DNA from: Clitoria ternatea
Taxonomy: Eukaryota > Streptophyta > Magnoliopsida > Fabales > Fabaceae
Direction: 5' to 3'
DNA length: 64,000 bases
Assembly: GCA_037962975.1 (NCBI GenBank)
Contig: CM075669.1
Coordinates: 247,169,351-247,233,350, forward strand
In this document: in pieces, positions 1-11,914 of the stretch
Numbering within the stretch: the first letter of the stretch is position 1
Layout: each line of letters starts with the position of its first letter
Program-made: the position numbers and the translations under genes
The notes under the pieces: generated by a model
The model's input: only the letters and a program-made list of their open reading frames with translations
Database searches by the model: none
What the model was told of the DNA's origin: nothing

Positions 1-325
1 ATCATTTTATTTAATTTAGTTAAAATTAATGAATATGTTTATATTTTTCTTGTTGAATTTTTAAAATTATTCTTAAAATTATTAGAACTATTATTTTTCT
101 CTCTTCATATAATATTTAAAGACATAGAAGTAGTGACTAATGAACTAATTTTTGTTTTCTATTATTTTAGCTCCTTAGTAAGTGCTTATACCGTGAGAGA
201 TAGATACATAGAAGAGAGGTGATAGATGTGATATGTGATTTAAGCTAAACAAGAAGTGAGAGATAGAGGTAAAGGGTGTGGGATACAAAATATAAGTGTG
301 GTTATAAATCATTGTTCTTCATATG
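1..325. other. AT-rich stretch without a gene
   Basis: I see no open frame, RNA gene or clear repeat boundary here. It lies outside the short copia LTR that seems to start at 326 and may be flanking DNA or older repeat debris. Confidence 0.4.
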
Positions 326-476
326 TGTTAAGAATGAGGAAACCTAGAGGCATTGGATGAATTCCGTGTGTTTGAATACATAATGGGTTAACATATTTAT
401 AATAATGAAATAATAAATATAAGATCATAATATAATCATATACAATCAATCCTAATCAATTTACAATATTCTAACA
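326..476 (-). repeat. Short Ty1/copia 3' LTR (probable)
   Basis: Read on the minus strand it starts TGTTAGAATATTG directly after a polypurine tract and can end TTCTTAACA, near-inverted termini as expected of a copia LTR. A TATAAATA box lies on the minus strand at 394-401. The inner boundary at 476 is well supported by the adjacent polypurine tract. The outer boundary at 326 is a guess from the inverted termini; no second LTR is available for comparison. Confidence 0.45.
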
Positions 477-488
477 CTCCCCCTCAAG
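477..488 (-). other. Polypurine tract of the copia fragment
   Basis: The minus strand reads GAGGGGGAG immediately before the LTR start TGTTAGAA. This is the standard priming site for plus-strand DNA synthesis in LTR elements and fixes the element's orientation as minus. Confidence 0.6.
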
Positions 489-1953
489 CTGGAGCATATA
501 AATCATATGCACCAAGCTTGTCACATATGTACTTAATACGAGGACCCCTAAGAGACTTTGTGAGAACATCTACCAATTGATCATTGGAATTTACAAATTT
601 TGTAACAATGTCCCCCGATACAATCTTTTCTCTGATGAAATTGTAATCTACTTCAATGTGTTTGGTCCTCTCATGAAACATTGGATTAGAAGAGATGTGC
701 AATGCTGCTTGATTATCACAAATGAGTGTCATTGGCGTAGTTTCCCCAAATTTTAGTTCTTCAAGCAACTGTTTGAGCCATATGAGCTCACATGTAGCCA
801 AAGCCATGGCTCGGTACTTCGCTTCTGCACTTGATCGGGCTACAACACTTTGCTTCTTACTTTTCCAAGAAACCAAGTTATCCCCAAGGAAGACATAATA
901 GCCCAAAGTAGACCTTCTGTCAATAGTAGATCCTGCCCAGTCAGCATCTGAATATCCAGTTATTCTTATATGACCCTTGTCTTCATACAAGAGCCCTTTT
1001 CCTGGTGCCCCTTTGATATATTTTAAGATGCGGACGATTGCATCCCAGTGACCTTCATAAGGAGAGTTGAGAAATTGACTTACTACACTGACGGCAAAGG
1101 AAATGTCAGGACGTGTGACAGTAAGATAATTTAGCTTTCCAACTAGTCTTCTATATCTCTCTGGATCAGAGAAAGGCTCCCCCTGTTCTGGCATAAGCTT
1201 AATGTTGGGATCCATAGGAGTATCTACTGGTTTGGCCCCCATCAAGCCGGTTTCCTCCAAAATATCCATCGCATACTTTCGTTGAGAAATCACAATTCCT
1301 GATCTAGATTGTGTCACCTCTATCCCCAAGAAGTAGCGAAGTCTTCCAAGATCTTTTGTCTGGAAGTAATGATGTAAATGTTGTTTTAAGAGAGTAATGC
1401 TAGTGTGATCGCTACCTGTGATAACAATGTCGTCAACATACACAATCAAGTAAACACACCCAGAGGTAGAATGTCGATAAAAAAACAGAATGATCCGCCT
1501 CACTCTGAGTCATGCCAAATTCTTTTACCACGGTGCGGAATATGCCAAACCATGCTCTTGGGGATTGTTTAAGACCATAAAAGGGCTTCCGAAGTCGGCA
1601 AACTGATCCTGAACACTCCCCCTGAGCAACAAAACCAGGTGGTTGCTCCATATATACTTCTTCAGTTAGATCACCATGGAGGAAGGCATTCTTGATATCT
1701 AACTGGTAGAGGGGCCAATGACGAATGATAGCGATGGAGAGAAATAGGCGGACAGAGGCCATCTTAGCCACCGGGGAGAAAGTATCACCATAATCAAGGC
1801 CAAAAATCTGAGTATAGCCTTTGGCCACCAAGCGAGCCTTCAACCGATCAACAGAACCATCTGGGCCAATTTTGACTGTGTAGACCCACCTGCATCTGAC
1901 CACTGTCTTACCAGAGGGAAGAGGAACCAGATCCCAAGTTCCACTGCTTTGCT
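484..1953 (-). pseudogene. pol: Ty1/copia pol fragment: reverse transcriptase and RNase H
   Basis: This is the C-terminal part of a copia polyprotein, which copies element RNA into DNA in cytoplasmic particles. The upstream segment (about 1903 to 1500) begins at the W-D-L-V-P-L-P motif that opens copia RT and continues through R-L-V-A-K-G-Y and F-L-H-G-D-L. A frameshift near 1500 moves the frame to the downstream 339-residue part. That part has the catalytic Y-V-D-D-I, then RNase H with S-D-A-D-W-A, S-S-A-E-A-K-Y and C-D-N-Q-A-A, ending at the usual pol terminus next to the polypurine tract. Integrase, protease and gag are missing upstream: near 1950 the sequence switches to a gag on the opposite strand. 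It is a dead fragment. Confidence 0.9.
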
Positions 1954-1959
1954 GTGGGT

Positions 1960-2912
1960 GACTTTCTCTCTCCTTTGATGGCTACCCCTGCCGCAATCCT
2001 CCTATTACCGGTTCTCTTAGTGTTCTCAATACCCTACACGCTGAAAAATTTGATGGCACCAACTATGCCACATGGGCGTCCGACGTTAAACTTTGGTTTA
2101 AGGGTCATGGTTATCTTGATCACCTTACTACCAAAGAAGACACTATTGCTGCCAATGACCGTCTCAAATGGAGCGCTCTCGATGCCCAACTTTGCAGCAT
2201 TCTGCGATCCACTCTATCCCCTACTCAGAAACAGATATTTCGCCCTTATGACACCTGTGAATCTCTTTGGGCGCAGGCCAAGCTTCTTCATACCAATGAT
2301 ACTGAGTGGTTATATGGTGTTTACGACGCTCTTATGCAACTTCTCACTCCTCAGCAGATCACTGGTCCTATCTCTGATTATTTAGGTCGCGTCAGTGGCG
2401 TTCTTCATGATCTGAATGAAGTTCTTCCCTTGGCTGACAATCCGTCCACAGATCTTGAGAACCGTCGCAAACTGTTTATGGCGTTAGCCTTACATGGTCT
2501 TCCTCCTGAATATGCGGTTGTTCGTGAGCAAATTCTTGGCTCTCCTATGGTCCCTACCATGGACTCCACTTGGTCAACTCTAATCCGAGCCAAGGCCCAG
2601 TCTGCCATTACTCTGCCCGCTCCTTCGATGCTCGTTCTCATTGAGGCTGACTTCTCTGCTCTACTTACTCAGGACTGTAACAACAATCGTCGTTTTGGCA
2701 GACCCCGCCCCAAGTGTAAGCATTGTCATAAGCTTGGCCACACTATTGATCGATGTTTTTTATTACATGGTCGCCCCCCAGGATGGCGAATATTGTGCAG
2801 GTACCTTCTGAACTTCTTGAGCCACCTATCTCTGTCTCTTCTGGACCGCTGCCTGTGCCCATACCTACTTATGACAACTTTCTCCGATGGTCTGAGGAGC
2901 GTAAGGTTTTAA
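1960..2912 (+). pseudogene. gag: Ty1/copia gag fragment
   Basis: The copia gag forms the nucleocapsid-like particle. The frame is open from about 1960 without an in-frame start codon, so the N-terminus is truncated. It shows K-F-D-G-T-N-Y followed by W-x-x-x-V-K-L-W-F-K-G, the typical copia gag opening, then Y-L-G-R-V and L-N-E-V-L. A zinc knuckle C-x2-C-x4-H-x4-C lies at about 2710-2755. Just after the knuckle (about 2780) the coherent reading moves to another frame, with proline-rich sequence, and stops near 2910. It lies head-to-head with the minus-strand pol fragment. The two could be halves of one rearranged element or two separate ones. Confidence 0.8.
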
Positions 2913-3565
2913 AATATAAAATATTAAATTGATGCATTTATAATTATTAAAATAAACATCATGAAGTCCAATGTCTCTTTCCTCCCTACTACCATGAAAA
3001 CGCATCTTCTTGGCATTAGACTGCTTAACATTCTTGTCATTTAACTCTCCAACCTCCATTGATCCCTTTGTGACTGTGTTCCCTTCTCCTACTTCTTGAT
3101 CACCTCTAACAATGACACAATTTCAGGAACACTGACATTGTGTTCAAGATATATTTCCATGTAACATTTATGCCGTTCTGCATAGTCACCCAATTCAATT
3201 GCATCATTATCATTAGAAAATGGTTTTAGGTCATTCGCAAAGTTTGCTTCAATAGGCTTCCATTACAATTTCACACCATGACCCTTGCACCCTAATTCTG
3301 GAAGAATCTCAATAGCTTCAAAGTACGACCGCTTATCTTTTTTTTTGGTATGCTTGTCTATGGTGCTTGTATTGTTTCCCTAAGGAAAGCCAATGTTTAC
3401 ATCATAGGTGATGGCATTAATGGGTGTGATTACCAAAAAGTACGACCACTTATCTGTCACACATAAACGTCCCTCGAGCTACAAGGTCCACCACTATTAG
3501 CATCGCACCCATACACGTCTACCTTATTGAAAAAAGGCTTCCCACAATAATGCAAATGACACATA
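2865..3565 (-). pseudogene. Decayed PB1-like domain, probably from a MULE transposase
   Basis: On the minus strand the segment at about 3345-3120 translates to S-Y-F-E-A-I-E-I-L-P-E-L-G, then W-K-P-I-E-A-N, then D-L-K-P-F-S-N-D-N-D-A-I-E-L and I-Y-L-E-H. This pattern resembles the PB1-like N-terminal domain of plant MuDR/FAR1-like transposon proteins. An upstream piece (3560-3440) carries H-Y-C-G-K and a second copy of the W-S-Y-F turn. A stop and at least one frameshift interrupt it, and a 64-codon open tail follows at 3059-2865. No transposase catalytic domain is visible. The family assignment is from memory of the motif pattern. Confidence 0.4.
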
Positions 3566-3570
3566 CTCCC

Positions 3571-4030
3571 TCTACCTTTAGTGAGAACAAAAGAGAAGGG
3601 TTTTACTTTTACCGAAGGTGAATCACCAAATCGACAAGGGTCTTTCTATTTTAACGGGTTATGTTTCTTCTTCACATTTCGCTTTAATTTTATTCAATTT
3701 CATTTGTCGTGTGTCGTTTCGTTTAGCCAAGTCACTGATAAAGCGGTACTCCATTTACTGACTAGGATGCCATTAGCAATTGAGTTAGATGTAAGCATGG
3801 ACTTCATGCTATCTCTGGAACATAGGAATCAAAGATCATAAAAATTTAAATGTATTAGGGACAATTCTAATTAAACGTTAAAGAGTCTGTTTGGTTTAAA
3901 GTTGATGTAAGGTTTGTGAAACGAAGTTTAGAAAACTAGGGTTTTAAAAATGTGATTGGGAAAACAGGGGTTTTGAAAACAGTGATTTGTGTTTGAATAT
4001 TTTGTTGTAAAAGTCAGCTGAAAAGTAGTG
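3571..4030. other. Unassigned stretch, no supported gene
   Basis: A plus-strand open frame of 86 codons (3581-3841) has no recognisable motif and low-complexity composition. The start of a GTCTGTTTGGTTT-type sequence at about 3885 is reminiscent of MITE ends, but no partner terminus was found. The stretch ends at TAGTG (4026-4030), the TSD of the solo LTR. Confidence 0.4.
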
Positions 4031-4565
4031 TGTTGAGAAAAAGTCTGGATGGAAAAGAATTTTTATTAACCAGACCCCCGACTTTATATCCCTGAATTTG
4101 TTAATATCGTTCATCAAGTATTTTTGCTAGGAAGTAAATTCTGTATTGTTTATAACTTATTTGTGCGCCTAAATATTTTCCAGGATACGAGTAATACGTT
4201 ATGAAAACAAAGAGGGAGCATTTACATTCTAAAAGTCTGGCAGGTTATCCAAAGTCTGATAGAAGCATTCTGTTTGAAGAGCTATGCTCAACGTTCTTAA
4301 ATTCTATTTTAGTGATGCATTAGGATTCATGCTCTTATCGTATTTGCGTGCTTATCATTAAAGAACATAAGGAACAAGATCAAAATGAGCAACAACTTTC
4401 AACGTACCTACCTCTGCACATACTGATAAAGTTTAGAGACTATGTCAGAATATTTCAGAAAGCTCTGGCATCCCTCTTGACGCTCAATCGAGAATTAGTT
4501 TACGAATGGTTTGTGCATGGAAATACATGAGAAACCTTTTTCATGAAAGAGCTGAAGAAGTTTTG
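4031..4565 (+). repeat. SIRE-like solo LTR, left part (split by the LARD nest)
   Basis: It begins TGTTGAG right after TAGTG. The right part is 24283-25042 and ends ATCA, followed by a second TAGTG (25043-25047). Removing the nest gives an LTR of about 1,295 bp flanked by a perfect 5-bp TSD, so this is a solo LTR left by recombination between two LTRs. A second family member at 27569-28873 aligns along its whole length. Confidence 0.85.
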
Positions 4566-7500
4566 TGTAACATCCCATTTTCAACACAAATAGAAAATAT
4601 ATATTAATATATCTTTAATAAAAAATACTTACTATTAGTTAGTTTATTATTATCATTTTTTTATGAAATTTTGGTATTTATATTTAATTATTTGTTTTTT
4701 AAAATAAAATAAATTATAATAATAATAATAAAAATATTTATATATTTTGAATGAGAATTTTAAAATGACTTAATTAGTATTCATTGACTAATGAAATTAT
4801 ATTAAGAATTTTAAATATATTTATTATTCACAACTTTTATTTTATGTTTTTATATTTTATGTTTTTACATATTTGTGATTTAACTCTTATTAGAATTTAA
4901 AAATAAAATTTTGAAGGAATTAGACTATGGTTCTTTGGAACTTTTTGATATACATAATATTTATGATTTTCTGGAATTTGTATCAATTTTTTTAAATATT
5001 TTAATAAAATAATATTTTAAATAATTTTAAATTCATATAAAGTTACTTAAAATTAAAAATATTTACAAGAAAGTGAAGTTAAATTATAAGAAAATTTTCT
5101 AAAATCCATTTCAAGTAGACTTATCTAAAAATTATCGGTTTGAGTAAAATCTTGATTTTTACCAATCTTAAAAAAATCGAAAACGTACCAATAAATTTTT
5201 ATTAACAGAAAATTTTAGATTTTTAAAATTTAAACTTTATATTACTTATCATAAAATTAGTGAGAACTGATATAATATCGCTAAATTTCAAAAAGGACTA
5301 ATTTTGAATATTTAAAATATACCGAGTGAAATGCTACTATTTGGCTTAATAATTCAGCCGATATTTACTATGCAAAATACTACGCATGTACGAAATTTTC
5401 AAAAGGTACACAGTAACCAGGATTTAAATTTCAAAATGCATAGTAATTTTCTTTCCTATAAGTACCGAAGGAATTCCTCTTTAGAATTCACAATTTCAGA
5501 TTAAGTTTTCTTAATATATTAGTGTTAGTGAGATAGTGGTGGAAGTAAGAGAGAAATAAAATTTTTGGAAGAAGGTTCTGCTAAAATTCTAAGGTAAGAA
5601 TACATCTCTTTTATATTTTTTAGGGTTATTTTTAAATCGTTTTTAAAAATCTATTATTATACTGGAAATAATATTATTTTAAGTTACTATTCTTAATAGT
5701 AAAATACTATTTCAATAGTAAAATAATATTTCAATAGTAAATTACTATTCAAATAGTAAATTACTATTTATTGTTATTATTTACCTTTACAACTCACGAT
5801 TTACTTTTTACCGTTACTATTCATGTTTTACTAGTTACTGTTACTATTCACTATTCACTATTCAAAATTTACCATTTCTGTTTTAAGTAGAAATCTTAAT
5901 TTTCATCTTATAACTATATTAAAGTGAAATTGGTATACTTTAGAACTCAGAGACGAGGCGCGCACAGACTTTCCATAACGAACCAAGATACAAGAGGTAA
6001 GGGGGAGTGTGATAGGAATATAATATGAAAAGACATAAGAATAATGAGAGGAGTCCCCTACTCCTTTAAAATTTAATAATATTATTATTTTAAATAATAA
6101 CTATTTAACTTAAAAAAATTTATAATAAATTTTAAATTGAGTATCATGTGTAACTTGATCTAAATACCTATGCAAATACCTGGATAACCTATGCGAACTG
6201 GACTGAACCTATGCAAGGACTTGGACTATTATGACCTGTATGGACTAAACTATATACCTATGCGAGAATTGGACTATATGGACCTACATAGACCTATGCG
6301 AGGAATGAACTATAAAGACTTAAAATTAATCTTATTAATTTAAATAATCATTAAAATTTGAATTATATTTAATTGATTTGTTTATAATTATTAGTATTTG
6401 ATTAGTATTGATGATATTTAATTTTGATCGATATTATTTGATTATGATTGACATTTTTTGATTGTGATTGATGATATTGTGATTGATAATATTTGATTAT
6501 GATTGATGATCCTGTGATATGAGTTTGAGCATATAGCAAGCATGACGGAAAGTTAAAACTCAGTAAGAATTTTCTTACCTTACTCTTTAAATTTTATTCT
6601 AAGAGAAAGTATTTTATCATTATTTTAGTCTTTTATTTCTTCTTAGAAATAATTTTCATTAACTTTATTTTTAATCTCTAGAATAAAATCTAGTATTAAA
6701 ATGAAGTTATTTTATGAAAATCAAAGGTTGAGATAATTAATTCTTGAATTAAAGAAAATTTTTATAGTTTTAAGTATTCTTAGTTAATGATTTTTAAAAA
6801 ATATATATATTTTCTTTTAGAAATCAGAAATTTAAATTGGTTTTCCCTAATGAAATAACTAAAAGATATTTTGTTATAGTCGAGATTTCTAAACTCAATC
6901 TAGTTAAGATTTAAATTTGGAAAGATTATGTAAATATGTGAAGTTTTTTAAGAGAAAGTTTTGAGATATTTAAGGCTTGGAAACTCAATTTTGGTGAGAT
7001 CTAAATTTGAAGACTGTACTAAATTTGTTTCCGTATAACAGAAGTTTAAAAAGGAACTTATGGGAATATACAGTTTATTGAGATGATTTTGTGAACTTTT
7101 ATGGTATTTAATAATTGAGTTTCTAAAAGTCTTAACCAACTAAATATGCGAGTAGTTCATGCATCGTGAATCATTAAGGAGAAATGAGATGTGATATTGC
7201 CTGGGGACGGATTATAGAAACCGAGAATACATTAGAGGAGGCTTAATTGCGAGCCATGGGATGAGAGGGTGTGAAAGGGTGCTTCAGGTGACCTGGGGTC
7301 GCTCCCTAGTGTCGGGTACTTTCACAATAAAAACTTTCTCAGTCTGACTAGTCTCTAAGTGTTTCCACCTCAGTTGAGCTGTTCATATGCTACAAAGGCA
7401 TTTATGTTATTATCCAGAATTATGGAACAGTGTAAACTCCTGGTTGGCCCAGTGCAAATTAAAACTTTAAGGGCCCACATGCATAAACTAAATGAGATAG

Positions 7501-7886
7501 TATTAAAAGCATTACATGTCATACATGTGATTGTAATATTCTGTATGGATGATTGTGAATGAAAGTATGATTGTTATGTGTGTGAAAACCCTATATTTAT
7601 AATTAATTGTGTATAAAATTTTGAATGATATTAATTTATTAGTTTGTGAAAACCCTTATACTTATGTCTTATCTGTAAAGTATTATATTTGCTTTCTCAC
7701 TCCTTGTTTGAATTTTGTGTCCAAAATATATGTTATGTGATATATAGCTAGCGGTTCAAGCTGGAAGGATATGTAATTACAAGACGGTAAAGTTGTCTCA
7801 TCCTCAATCAGATAGATGAAGAGATATGACAAGAGTAGGATTCCAAAACTCGATGATTCAAGGACTAGGAAATGATTGGTCACATT
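4566..7886 (+). repeat. Outer element 5' LTR, first 3.3 kb
   Basis: It matches 20590-23960 in the same orientation and is the reverse complement of about 8220-11538. The LTR resumes at 17777 after the nested element. It contains a TACTATT-based minisatellite (5685-5880) and a CCTATGCGAG-type repeat (6170-6320). Short open frames inside are shared by all LTR copies only because the DNA is shared; none looks like a gene. Confidence 0.9.
5685..5880. repeat. TACTATT-type minisatellite in the LTR
   Basis: Degenerate repeats of 7-14 bp built on TACTATT/AATAGTA. The equivalent arrays lie at 10130-10385, 16430-16632 and 21735-21955 in the other LTR copies. Unit number and order differ between copies, as expected from replication slippage. 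Confidence 0.8.
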
Positions 7887-10800
7887 TGTAACACCCCCTT
7901 GTATACACTAGACATATATATATTCTTCTTGCTTTTTTTTAGAAAGATATACATATTTATCACTTCCTATCTCGTGTATACAAGAACGTATATACATCTG
8001 ATTTTCTTTGAATTTTGAAAGTAAAAGTTTCAAATTATTCATAATGATAAAATGAACTTTCAGAAAATCATAAGTGATCAAAGACTACAGTATCATATCC
8101 AAAGAATAAGGTTTATTAAAGTTTAACCTTTACATTGATTTACAATCATCCAACTTAATATTGTATTAAGGTAAACTAAAACTAAAGATTTAATACCTCT
8201 ACTTCGACTGTAACCAATTATTTCCTTATCTTCAAACCATGTGATTTTGAATCATATTCTTGTCACATCTCTTCTCCTATCCGATTGAGGATGAGACTAA
8301 TTTACCCTCTTATAATTTCATCCTTTCATCTTGAACTACTAACTACATATCATATAACATATATTTTGGACACAAAATTCAAATAAGAACGAGTGAGAAA
8401 TAAAATATAATACTTTACAGATAAGACATAAGCATAAGGGTTTTCACAATCTAATATAATAATTTTAATCACAATCATATACATAATCAATTATGAATAT
8501 AGAGTTTTCATAACATAACAATTATACTTTCATTCACAACAACCCTCATAGAATGTCACAATCACATGAATATCATGCAATGTTTTTAATACTACTATCT
8601 TATTCATTTTATGCATGAGGGCCCTTAAAGTTTTTAATTTGCACCGGGCCAACCAGGAGTTTACATTATTCCATAATTCCGGATAATAATAACATAAATG
8701 CCTTCATGGCATATGAACAGCTCAACTAGCGTGAAACACTTAGAGACTAGTCAGACTGAAAGTTTTTATTGTGAAAGTACCCGACACTAGGGAGCGACCC
8801 CAGGTCACCTGAAGCACCCTTTCACACCCTCTCATCCCAAGGCTCGCAATTAAGCCTCCTCTAATGTATCCTCGGTTTCTATAATCCGTCCCAGGCAATA
8901 TCACATCTCATTTCTCTTTAATGATTGATGATGCATGAACTACTCGCATATTTAGTTGGTTAAGACTTTTAGAAACTCAATTATTAAATACCATAAAGGT
9001 TCACAAAATCATCTCAATAAACTGTACATTCCCATAAGTTCTTCTTTAAATTTTTATTATACAGAAACAAATTTAGTACGGTCTTCAAATTCAGTTCTCA
9101 CCAAAATTGGGTTTCCAAGCCTTAAATATCTCAAAATTTTCTCTTAAAAACACTTCACATATTTACATAATCTTTCCAAATTTGAATCTTAACTAGATTG
9201 AGTTTAGAAATCTCGACTATAACAAAATATCCTTTAGTTATTTTATTAATAAAAACCAATTTAAATTTCTGATTTCTAAAAGAAAATATTTTTTTAAATC
9301 ATTAACTAAGAATACTTAAAACTATAAAAATTTTCTTTAATTCAAGAATTAATTATCTCAACCTCTGATTTTCATAAAATAGCTTCTTTCTAATACTAGA
9401 TTTTATTCTAGAGATTAAAAATAAAGTTAATGAAAATTATTTCTAAAAAGAAATACAAGACTAAATAATTATAAAATACTTTCTCTTAGAATAAAAATTT
9501 AAAGAGTAAGGTAAGAAAATTCTTACTGAGTTTTAACTTTCCGTCATGCTTGCTATATGCTCAAACTCTATATCACAAGGTCATCAATTATTCTTCAATC
9601 ACAATCAAGTATTGTAATATCATCAATCACAATCAAATATCATCAAATCACAAATATTATGAATCACAGTCTAGTATTATAAATCACAATATCATTAATC
9701 AAAATCAAATATTATTAATTATAATCAAATCAAATCAACTAAATATCAGTCATAAATATAATTTAAATTTTATTAGATATTTAAATTAATAAGATTAATT
9801 TTAAGTCTTTATAGTCTTTATCCAGGTATTTGTATAGGCATTCAGATCAAGTTACATAAGATACTCAATTTAAAAGTTATTATAAATTTTTAAGTTAAAT
9901 AGTTATTATTTTAAAATAATATTGTTAAATTTTAAAGGAGTAGGGGACTCCTCCTATTATTCTTATGTCTTTTCATATTATATTCCTATCCCACTCCTCC
10001 TTACCTCTTGTATCTTGGTTCGTTATGGAAAGTCCGTGCGCGCCTTGTCTCCGAGTTCTAAAATATACCAATTTCACTTTAATATAGTTATAGATGAAAA
10101 TTTAGATTACTACTTAAAGCAGAAATGGTAAATTTTGAATAGTGAATAGTGAATAGTAAATAGTAAATAGTAAATCATGAATAGTAACAATAAAGAGTAA
10201 AACGTGAATAGTAACAGTAAATAGTAAATCGTGAATAGTAACGGTATATAGTAAATCGTGAATAGCAACACTAAATAGTAAAACGTGAATAGTAAAGGTA
10301 AATAGTAACAGTAAATAGTAATTTACTATTTAAATAGTAATTTACTATTGAAATAGTATTTTACTATTTAGAATAGTAACTTAAAATAATATTATTTCTA
10401 GTATAATAATAGATTTCTAAAAACGATATGAAAATAACCCTAAAAAATATAAAAGAGAGGTATTCTTACCTTAGAATTTTAGTAGAAGCTTCTTCCAAAA
10501 AAAATTTATTTCTCTCTCTTACTTCCACCACTATCTCACTAGCACTACTGTATTAAGAAAACTTAATCTGAAATTGGAATTTTAAAGAAGAATTCCTTCG
10601 ATATTTATAGGAAGGAAAATTACTATGCATTCTATTATTTTAATATAAAAGTACTGTGCATTTTTTAAAATTTAAATCTTGGTTACTGTGTACCTTTTGA
10701 AAATTTCATATATGCATAGTGTTTTGCATAGTAAATGTCGGCTGAATTATTAAGCCAAATAGTAACCTTTTACTCGGTATATTTTAAATATTCAAAATTA

Positions 10801-11353
10801 GTCCTTTAAGAAATTTAGCGATATTATATTAGTCTTCACTAATTTTATAACAAGTAATATAAAGTTTAAATTTTAAAAATCTAAAATTTGCTATTAATAA
10901 AAATTTATTGATACGTTTCCAATTTTTTTACGATTGGTAAAAATCAAGATTTTAGTCAAACCGATAATTTTTAGATAAGTCTACTTGAAATGGATTTTAG
11001 AAAATTTTCTTATAATTTAAATTCACTTTCTTGTAAATATTTTTAATTTTAAGTAACTTTATATAAATTTAAAATTATTTAAAATATTATTTTATTAAAA
11101 TATTTCAAAAAAATTTAAAAAATTCTAGAAAATCATAAATATTATGTAGATAAAAAAGTTTTAAAGAACCATAGTGTAATTCCTTCAAAATTTTATTTTA
11201 AAATTCTAATAAGAGTTAAATCATAAATATGTAAAAACATAAATATAAAATAAAAGTTGTGAATAATAAAGATATCCAAAATTCTTAATATAATTTCATT
11301 AATCAATGAATACTAATTAAGTCATTTTAAAATTCTCATCCATAATATTTTCA

Positions 11354-11396
<43 letters not shown>

Positions 11397-11538
11397 TTAT
11401 TTTAAAAAACAAATAATTAAATATAAATACCAAAATTTCATAAAAAAATGATAATAATAAATTAACTTATAGTAAGTATTTCTCATGAAAGATATATGAA
11501 TATCTATTTTCTATTTGTGTTGAAAATGAGATGTTACA
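7887..11538 (-). repeat. Inner element 3' LTR
   Basis: It is the reverse complement of the outer LTRs and nearly collinear with 14079-17771. It lacks about 115 bp around 9825 that the other three LTR copies have (the CCTATGCGAG-type repeats). It ends next to the complement of the polypurine tract at 11539. Confidence 0.88.
11353..11397. repeat. (TTA)n microsatellite
   Basis: About fifteen consecutive TTA units. Shorter arrays occur at the equivalent sites 17600-17632 and 20725-20762. Confidence 0.9.
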
Positions 11539-11570
11539 ATTCTACTCCCCTAAAAGAAATTTTGTCCTCG
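11539..11570 (-). other. Polypurine tract region of the inner element
   Basis: The minus strand reads GAGGACAAAATTTC then CTTTTAGGGGAGTAG directly before the 3' LTR. It matches the outer copy at 20559-20589 with a G-to-A change in GAGGACG, and confirms the minus orientation. Confidence 0.75.
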
Positions 11571-11914
11571 AAATTTGATATTGTTAAATCTTACCAAGGA
11601 TAAACTAAGTGAACTATCCTAATATGTTTTCTAGTTTTATTGATAATTATGTATCCTTTCCTTGATGTTGCCACTTACTTCTTTTCAATCTTATCAGGTA
11701 ATTTCTCCTAAACTCAAAAATATCACCTTCTTAATTTTGTTAACCATGCTCATCTTAAACTAATGATTAACTCTAAACACCTCAATAATTACATTTCTTA
11801 ATCCATCAAAACATCACTTAATATAATCCGTAACATCTATAAATTAAAATTCCTACTCGCAATATAGTAAAATGGGCTGCTAAGAATTAATTACAGGACA
11901 ACTAGTTGTTAGCA

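Noticed and set aside
1954..2385. Plus-strand 143-codon frame
   Set aside because: It overlaps the copia gag in another frame; the gag frame carries the recognisable motifs.
3885..4030. Possible MITE starting GTCTGTTTGGTTT
   Set aside because: No inverted terminus or TSD was found on the other side of the solo LTR.
6948..7139. 63-codon frame conserved at 8956-9147
   Set aside because: Same LTR segment in opposite orientation; no start context or domain, and not kept in the other LTRs.
7359..7562. 67-codon frame conserved at 23438-23641
   Set aside because: It lies in LTR copies of the same element; in the inverted copies the frame is broken, so conservation reflects shared LTR DNA.
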